Source of the DNA: Ignavibacteriaceae bacterium
GTDB taxonomy: Bacteria; Bacteroidota; Ignavibacteria; Ignavibacteriales; Ignavibacteriaceae
Reading direction: 5' to 3'
Assembly: GCA_019912505.1 (NCBI GenBank)
Contig: JAIOIM010000742.1
Location: forward strand, 1 to 8,557
Length of the DNA stretch: 8,557 bases
The translations under genes and the position numbers were made by a program. Shown piece by piece: positions 5,446 through 8,557 of the stretch. The notes beneath the pieces were generated by a model. It saw only the letters and a program-made list of their open reading frames with translations, was not told the origin of the DNA and ran no database searches. Positions within the stretch are counted from its first letter, which is position 1. Each line of letters starts with the position of its first letter.

Positions 5446-6591
5446 TCATCTTGCGTATTTTTTAAATAACGGAACCAGATCCAACTGCTCCCATGTAAAT
5501 TCTTTTTCTTTTCTTCCAAAGTGACCGTAAGCTGATGTTACTTGATATATCGGTCTCCTAAGTTTTAATCTTTCAATAATCCCTTTAGGGGTTAAATTAA
5601 CTTCTTTGCTTATCATGTTTGAAATTTCTTTATCAGAAATTACACCGGTGCCTTTTGTATCGATAAAGATAGAAACTGGTTCTGCAACACCAATTGCGTA
5701 TGCAAGCTGTACAAGACATTCTTTTGCAAGTTTTGCCGCAACAACATTTTTAGCAATGTGGCGCGCCGCGTAAGTAGCGCTTCTGTCAACTTTGGAAGGA
5801 TCTTTTCCGGAAAATGCGCCGCCGCCGTGAGGAGCCCATCCGCCGTATGTGTCAACTATAATTTTTCTTCCGGTTAAACCGCTGTCGCCATGCGGTCCGC
5901 CTATTTCGAAACGACCGGTTGGATTAACAAAATATTTTGTTTTTTTATCAAGATATTTTGCTGGTATAACTTTTTTGATTACGTGTTCAATTACATCGGC
6001 TTTAATTTTATTTTGCTTTGCGTTAGCATCATGCTGGGTAGATATAACTACTGCATCAACTCTTAGCGGTTTATGGTTGTCATCGTATTCGATTGTAACC
6101 TGAGATTTCGCATCGGGGCGAAGATAAGGCATCAGTTTAATATTTTTCTTTCTGATGTCTGCTAATTTTTTTACAAGTTTATGTGCATACATAATCGGCA
6201 TCGGCATTAATTCGGGCGTCTGGTCACATGCGTATCCGAACATAATTCCTTGGTCACCGGCTCCGCCTGTATCAACACCCATTGCAATATCTGCCGACTG
6301 AGCATGGATAGCATTTAATACTGAACAAGATTCTGAATCAAACTTATACTCAGCTTTTGTGTAACCAATTTCTCTTACTGTTTTGCGGACTATTTCCTGG
6401 ACATCAATATATGCATTTGTTGTCACTTCGCCGCCAACAAGAACTAAACCTGTGGTAACGAAAGTTTCGCAAGCTACTCGGGCAGCTGGATCAACTTTAT
6501 ATATTGCGTCAAGAATACCATCTGATATTGCATCACTTACTTTATCCGGATGCCCTTCGGAAACAGATTCCGATGTGAAAAAATACGACAT
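5446..6591 (-). CDS. metK: S-adenosylmethionine synthetase (methionine adenosyltransferase)
   Basis: MetK condenses methionine and ATP to S-adenosylmethionine, releasing phosphate and diphosphate; it is a cytoplasmic homo-oligomer. The 381-residue protein has the usual bacterial length. It starts MSYFFTSESVSEGHPDKVSD, with the ATP/methionine-site residues His14, Asp16 and Lys17. Signature 1, GAGDQGIMFGY, is at 110-120, and the P-loop-like signature 2, GGGAFSGKDPSKVDRS, is at 256-271. GRFEIGGPHGDSGLTGRK (226-243) and GVAEPVSIF (301-309) are also typical. The ATG at 6591 is preceded by AAGAGG (6601-6606) 9 nt upstream. It lies 34 nt after the nucleotidyltransferase gene and 27 nt before ahcY, with no terminator on either side, so all three are probably co-transcribed. 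The short upstream gap leaves no room for a SAM riboswitch directly before metK. Confidence 0.98.
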   Translation of the reverse strand: MSYFFTSESVSEGHPDKVSDAISDGILDAIYKVDPAARVACETFVTTGLVLVGGEVTTNAYIDVQEIVRKTVREIGYTKAEYKFDSESCSVLNAIHAQSADIAMGVDTGGAGDQGIMFGYACDQTPELMPMPIMYAHKLVKKLADIRKKNIKLMPYLRPDAKSQVTIEYDDNHKPLRVDAVVISTQHDANAKQNKIKADVIEHVIKKVIPAKYLDKKTKYFVNPTGRFEIGGPHGDSGLTGRKIIVDTYGGWAPHGGGAFSGKDPSKVDRSATYAARHIAKNVVAAKLAKECLVQLAYAIGVAEPVSIFIDTKGTGVISDKEISNMISKEVNLTPKGIIERLKLRRPIYQVTSAYGHFGRKEKEFTWEQLDLVPLFKKYAR

Positions 6592-6600
6592 AAAATTTTA

Positions 6601-6606
6601 CCTCTT
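6601..6606 (-). promoter_or_regulatory. Shine-Dalgarno site of metK
   Basis: AAGAGG on the minus strand, 9 nt before the ATG at 6591-6589, in the 34-nt gap after the nucleotidyltransferase stop codon. Confidence 0.6.
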
Positions 6607-6625
6607 ATTTAGAATTTAACGATAA

Positions 6626-7603
6626 TTAATAAAAATCAATTTCAGACGAATCGCCTGAGTTAAGGCGTTTAAAAATACCTTTAACAATTGTGTTGCGCCC
6701 AACTATCGAATTATCGAGCAGTGTTTTTGCAACCTGCGCGTTTGTACCTACAATAGAATTTTTGATGATGCACTCGTTAATTTTTGCACCGCTTCCAATA
6801 GTTGCGTAAGGTCCGATAATTGAATTTTCAATTTCTGCATCGTCTGCAATAAAAACCGGGTCGTTAATTACAACATTTACAAAAACCTTTGCCGAAGGAT
6901 TTTTATCCAACAAAAATTTATTGGTTGATAAAAGAGTTTCCGGTTTTCCGCAGTCGTACCATCCATCCACGAGGAAAGTAGAAATCTTTTCTCCCGCTGT
7001 AATCATCAACTGAATTGCATCGGTAAACTGTAATTCGTTTTGGGTACGAATATCTTTTTCAACAAGTTCGATTAATGCTTTCTTAAGTTTCTCTGCATCT
7101 GAAAAATAATATAAACCTACAAGCGCAAGATTAGAAATCGGCGTCTGCGGTTTTTCAACAAGTTTTTGAATAAGCCCCTCTTTAACCACAGCAACACCAA
7201 AGCGCCGGGGATCATCAACGCTTTTTACACCAAGAGCAGACTGTTTGCGTTTAAAGACATCCTTAAGATTAACATCAAAAACTGTATCGCCGAGAATTAC
7301 AAAAATTTCATCCTCATCGAATGTTGGGATCGCAGTATATATCGCATGTCCCAATCCTTCCATCGATTCCTGCTCAACAAAGTCTGATTGAACTTGGGGA
7401 TACTCAGATACTACATATTCTTTTATCATATTGCCAAGATAACCGATAACAAACGTAGCCTTGGTTATATTTTCTTCAAGTAGTTTATCGAGAATATGAC
7501 CAAGAATAGGTTTGCCACCGACATTTAAGAGCACTTTAGGTGTGGAAAAGGTATGAGGTTTTAACCTCGTTCCAATTCCTGCAACTGGAATTATTGCTCT
7601 CAT
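6626..7603 (-). CDS. Sugar-phosphate nucleotidyltransferase with C-terminal hexapeptide (left-handed beta-helix) repeats
   Basis: This 325-residue protein starts MRAIIPVAGIGTRLKPHT, the nucleotide-binding loop of the NTP_transferase family (G-x-G-T-R-L-x-P at 9-16), followed by Pro22-Lys23 and VGGKPI (28-33). ILGD at 103-106 supplies the metal-binding Asp106, and VEKP (149-152) and GWYDCGKPETLL (214-225) are sugar-site segments. Residues about 250-310 form hexapeptide-like repeats (NSIIGPYATIGSGAKI, NSIVGTNAQV, NSIVGRNTIV), as in the long RmlA/GlmU-like forms. It activates a sugar 1-phosphate with an NTP; glucose-1-phosphate with dTTP or UTP is a plausible pair, but the sequence does not settle it. 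The start is the ATG at 7603, with AAAGGTG 9 nt upstream; the in-frame GTG at 7615 is part of that Shine-Dalgarno site. It is the first gene of the operon with metK and ahcY. Confidence 0.88.
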   Translation of the reverse strand: MRAIIPVAGIGTRLKPHTFSTPKVLLNVGGKPILGHILDKLLEENITKATFVIGYLGNMIKEYVVSEYPQVQSDFVEQESMEGLGHAIYTAIPTFDEDEIFVILGDTVFDVNLKDVFKRKQSALGVKSVDDPRRFGVAVVKEGLIQKLVEKPQTPISNLALVGLYYFSDAEKLKKALIELVEKDIRTQNELQFTDAIQLMITAGEKISTFLVDGWYDCGKPETLLSTNKFLLDKNPSAKVFVNVVINDPVFIADDAEIENSIIGPYATIGSGAKINECIIKNSIVGTNAQVAKTLLDNSIVGRNTIVKGIFKRLNSGDSSEIDFY

Positions 7604-7612
7604 TATTTTGTT

Positions 7613-7619
7613 CACCTTT
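7613..7619 (-). promoter_or_regulatory. Shine-Dalgarno site deciding the nucleotidyltransferase start
   Basis: The minus strand reads AAAGGTG, then 9 nt, then ATG (7603-7601). The GTG at its end (7615-7613) is in frame and could be mistaken for the start codon, but starting there would lose the ribosome binding site and add four residues before the conserved MRAIIPVAG start. Confidence 0.7.
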
Positions 7620-7634
7620 TTATTATACGAGGTG

Positions 7635-7666
7635 CAAAATTACCGAATCCCCTTTTTAATAACAAA
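7635..7666 (-). promoter_or_regulatory. Bacteroidetes-type promoter of the nucleotidyltransferase-metK-ahcY operon
   Basis: On the minus strand TTTG (7666-7663) is followed by 20 nt and then TAATTTTG (7642-7635), matching TTTG-N19-21-TAnnTTTG. The -7 octamer is identical to the one before the C69 peptidase gene. The predicted start near 7628-7630 gives a leader of about 25 nt ahead of the ATG at 7603, just enough for the Shine-Dalgarno site and too short for a riboswitch. Confidence 0.62.
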
Positions 7667-7752
7667 TTATTAAGCCGCCCCAAAACCAATTAAACTTGAT
7701 TGAGAACTTCTTTATATATTACAAGAAAACAATAAATAATTTTTTGTCGACT

Positions 7753-8557
7753 ATGAAATTCAAAACAAGAATCACCTCACTTTTTGGAATTCAATATCCG
7801 ATAATTCAAGCCGGAATGGTTTGGGTTTCCGGTTGGAAACTTGCCTCTGCAGTTTCTAACAGCGGCGGTTTGGGTTTAATTGGCGCAGGCTCAATGAAAC
7901 CTGAATTATTGAAGGAGCACATACAAAAATGTAAAGCGGCTGCATCAAAACCGTTCGGTGTTAATATCCCATTGCTTCGCGTGGATTCTGATAATCTTAT
8001 CAATACTGCACTCGAAGAAGGTATAAAAATATTTTTTACATCTGCAGGTAATCCGGCTAAATTTATTGATATACTAAAGAAGAATGACTGCACTGTCGTT
8101 CATGTCGTACCCTCGGTTAAATTTGCTTTAAAAGCAGAAAAAGCAGGATGTGATGCTGTTGTTGGGGAAGGTGTAGAAGCCGGTGGACATAATGGCGCCG
8201 ATGAGTTAACTACACTTTGTTTAATTCCGCAATTAGTTGATGAATTAAAAATTCCGGTTATTGCAGCGGGCGGTATTGCTGATGGCAGAGGGATTTTGGC
8301 TGCACTTGCACTTGGTGCCGAAGCTGTGCAAATCGGGACGTTGTTTGCATCGTCTGAAGAATCTTCAGCGCATCTAAATTATAAGCAAAAAATTATTGCC
8401 TCCGAAGATGGCAGTACTACTTTAGCTTTTAAGAAAATTGGTTTGATGCGAATGATAAAAAATGATTTTGCACAAAGGGCTATTGCTGCCGAGGCTGATG
8501 GTTGGTGTGAAAATAAAATGATAGAACTGCTTGGTCAAAAACGAGAGAGGCTGGGAA
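7753..8557 (+). CDS. Nitronate monooxygenase / 2-nitropropane dioxygenase family flavoprotein, C-terminus cut by window end
   Basis: The frame runs from ATG at 7753 to the window end without a stop: 268 codons, with roughly 45 residues missing by comparison with the usual 310-320. It is an FMN-binding TIM-barrel oxidoreductase of the NMO family (PF03060). The N-terminus carries YPIIQAGMVWVSGWKLASAV (16-35) and SNSGGLGLIGAG (36-47). KPFGVNIPLL (66-75), the active-site segment EGVEAGGHNG (139-148) with His146, the FMN-phosphate loop AAGGIADGRG (171-180), and GAEAVQIGTLFASSEESSAH (188-207) follow. Family members oxidise alkyl nitronates; close relatives act as FabK-type enoyl-ACP reductases, and the sequence does not fully exclude that. 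It is transcribed divergently from the nucleotidyltransferase operon across a 149-bp gap. No clear Shine-Dalgarno site or consensus promoter precedes it. Confidence 0.87.
   Translation, partial: MKFKTRITSLFGIQYPIIQAGMVWVSGWKLASAVSNSGGLGLIGAGSMKPELLKEHIQKCKAAASKPFGVNIPLLRVDSDNLINTALEEGIKIFFTSAGNPAKFIDILKKNDCTVVHVVPSVKFALKAEKAGCDAVVGEGVEAGGHNGADELTTLCLIPQLVDELKIPVIAAGGIADGRGILAALALGAEAVQIGTLFASSEESSAHLNYKQKIIASEDGSTTLAFKKIGLMRMIKNDFAQRAIAAEADGWCENKMIELLGQKRERLG

Noticed and set aside
5849..6103. 84-codon open frame on the + strand
   Set aside because: It is antisense to metK, where the conserved catalytic motifs leave no doubt about the coding strand.
7691..7752. Promoter for the nitronate monooxygenase gene (TTGATT near 7696, TATATT near 7715, TAATTTTT near 7737)
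   Set aside because: The spacing between the first two is only 13 nt, and the third has no -33 TTTG at the right distance; no convincing pair could be made.
7806..8093. 95-codon open frame on the - strand
   Set aside because: It is antisense to the nitronate monooxygenase gene, whose motifs run through the same bases.

Overview
The window looks like chromosomal DNA from the Bacteroidota/Chlorobiota/Ignavibacteriota lineage, most probably an Ignavibacteria-like organism. This is an inference from three things: AT-rich DNA, two promoters matching the Bacteroidetes-type consensus (TTTG, about 19-20 nt, TAnnTTTG), and the character of the encoded proteins. No rRNA or marker gene is present to fix the taxonomy.

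Layout, left to right. (1) Positions 2-328, + strand: the 3' end of a 2-oxo-acid dehydrogenase E2-type acyltransferase domain gene that begins outside the window, followed by a weak terminator. (2) Positions 329-846: a 518-bp non-coding stretch. It contains a 183-bp MITE-like element (558-740) with perfect 12-bp terminal inverted repeats and a perfect 9-bp direct repeat, and then a Bacteroidetes-type promoter. (3) Positions 847-4056, + strand: a secreted C69-family (Ntn-hydrolase) peptidase with a TPR-like tail, a small DHCW-type cupin protein, and a TIGR01777/YfcH-type SDR epimerase. A strong bidirectional terminator (4056-4085) closes this side. (4) Positions 7603-4093, - strand: an apparent three-gene operon, sugar-phosphate nucleotidyltransferase, then metK, then ahcY, with its own promoter and good Shine-Dalgarno sites. 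(5) Positions 7753-8557, + strand, divergent from that operon: a nitronate monooxygenase / 2-nitropropane dioxygenase family flavoprotein, cut by the window end.

The clearest functional unit is metK-ahcY. MetK makes S-adenosylmethionine, methyltransferases use it, and AhcY removes the inhibitory product S-adenosylhomocysteine. The nucleotidyltransferase in front shares the promoter but has no obvious metabolic link. The + strand genes are a mixed set, probably read in one direction without being a pathway. I saw no defence system, CRISPR array, RNA gene or obvious new multi-gene system. The most notable non-coding feature is the MITE-like element with its nested hairpins.
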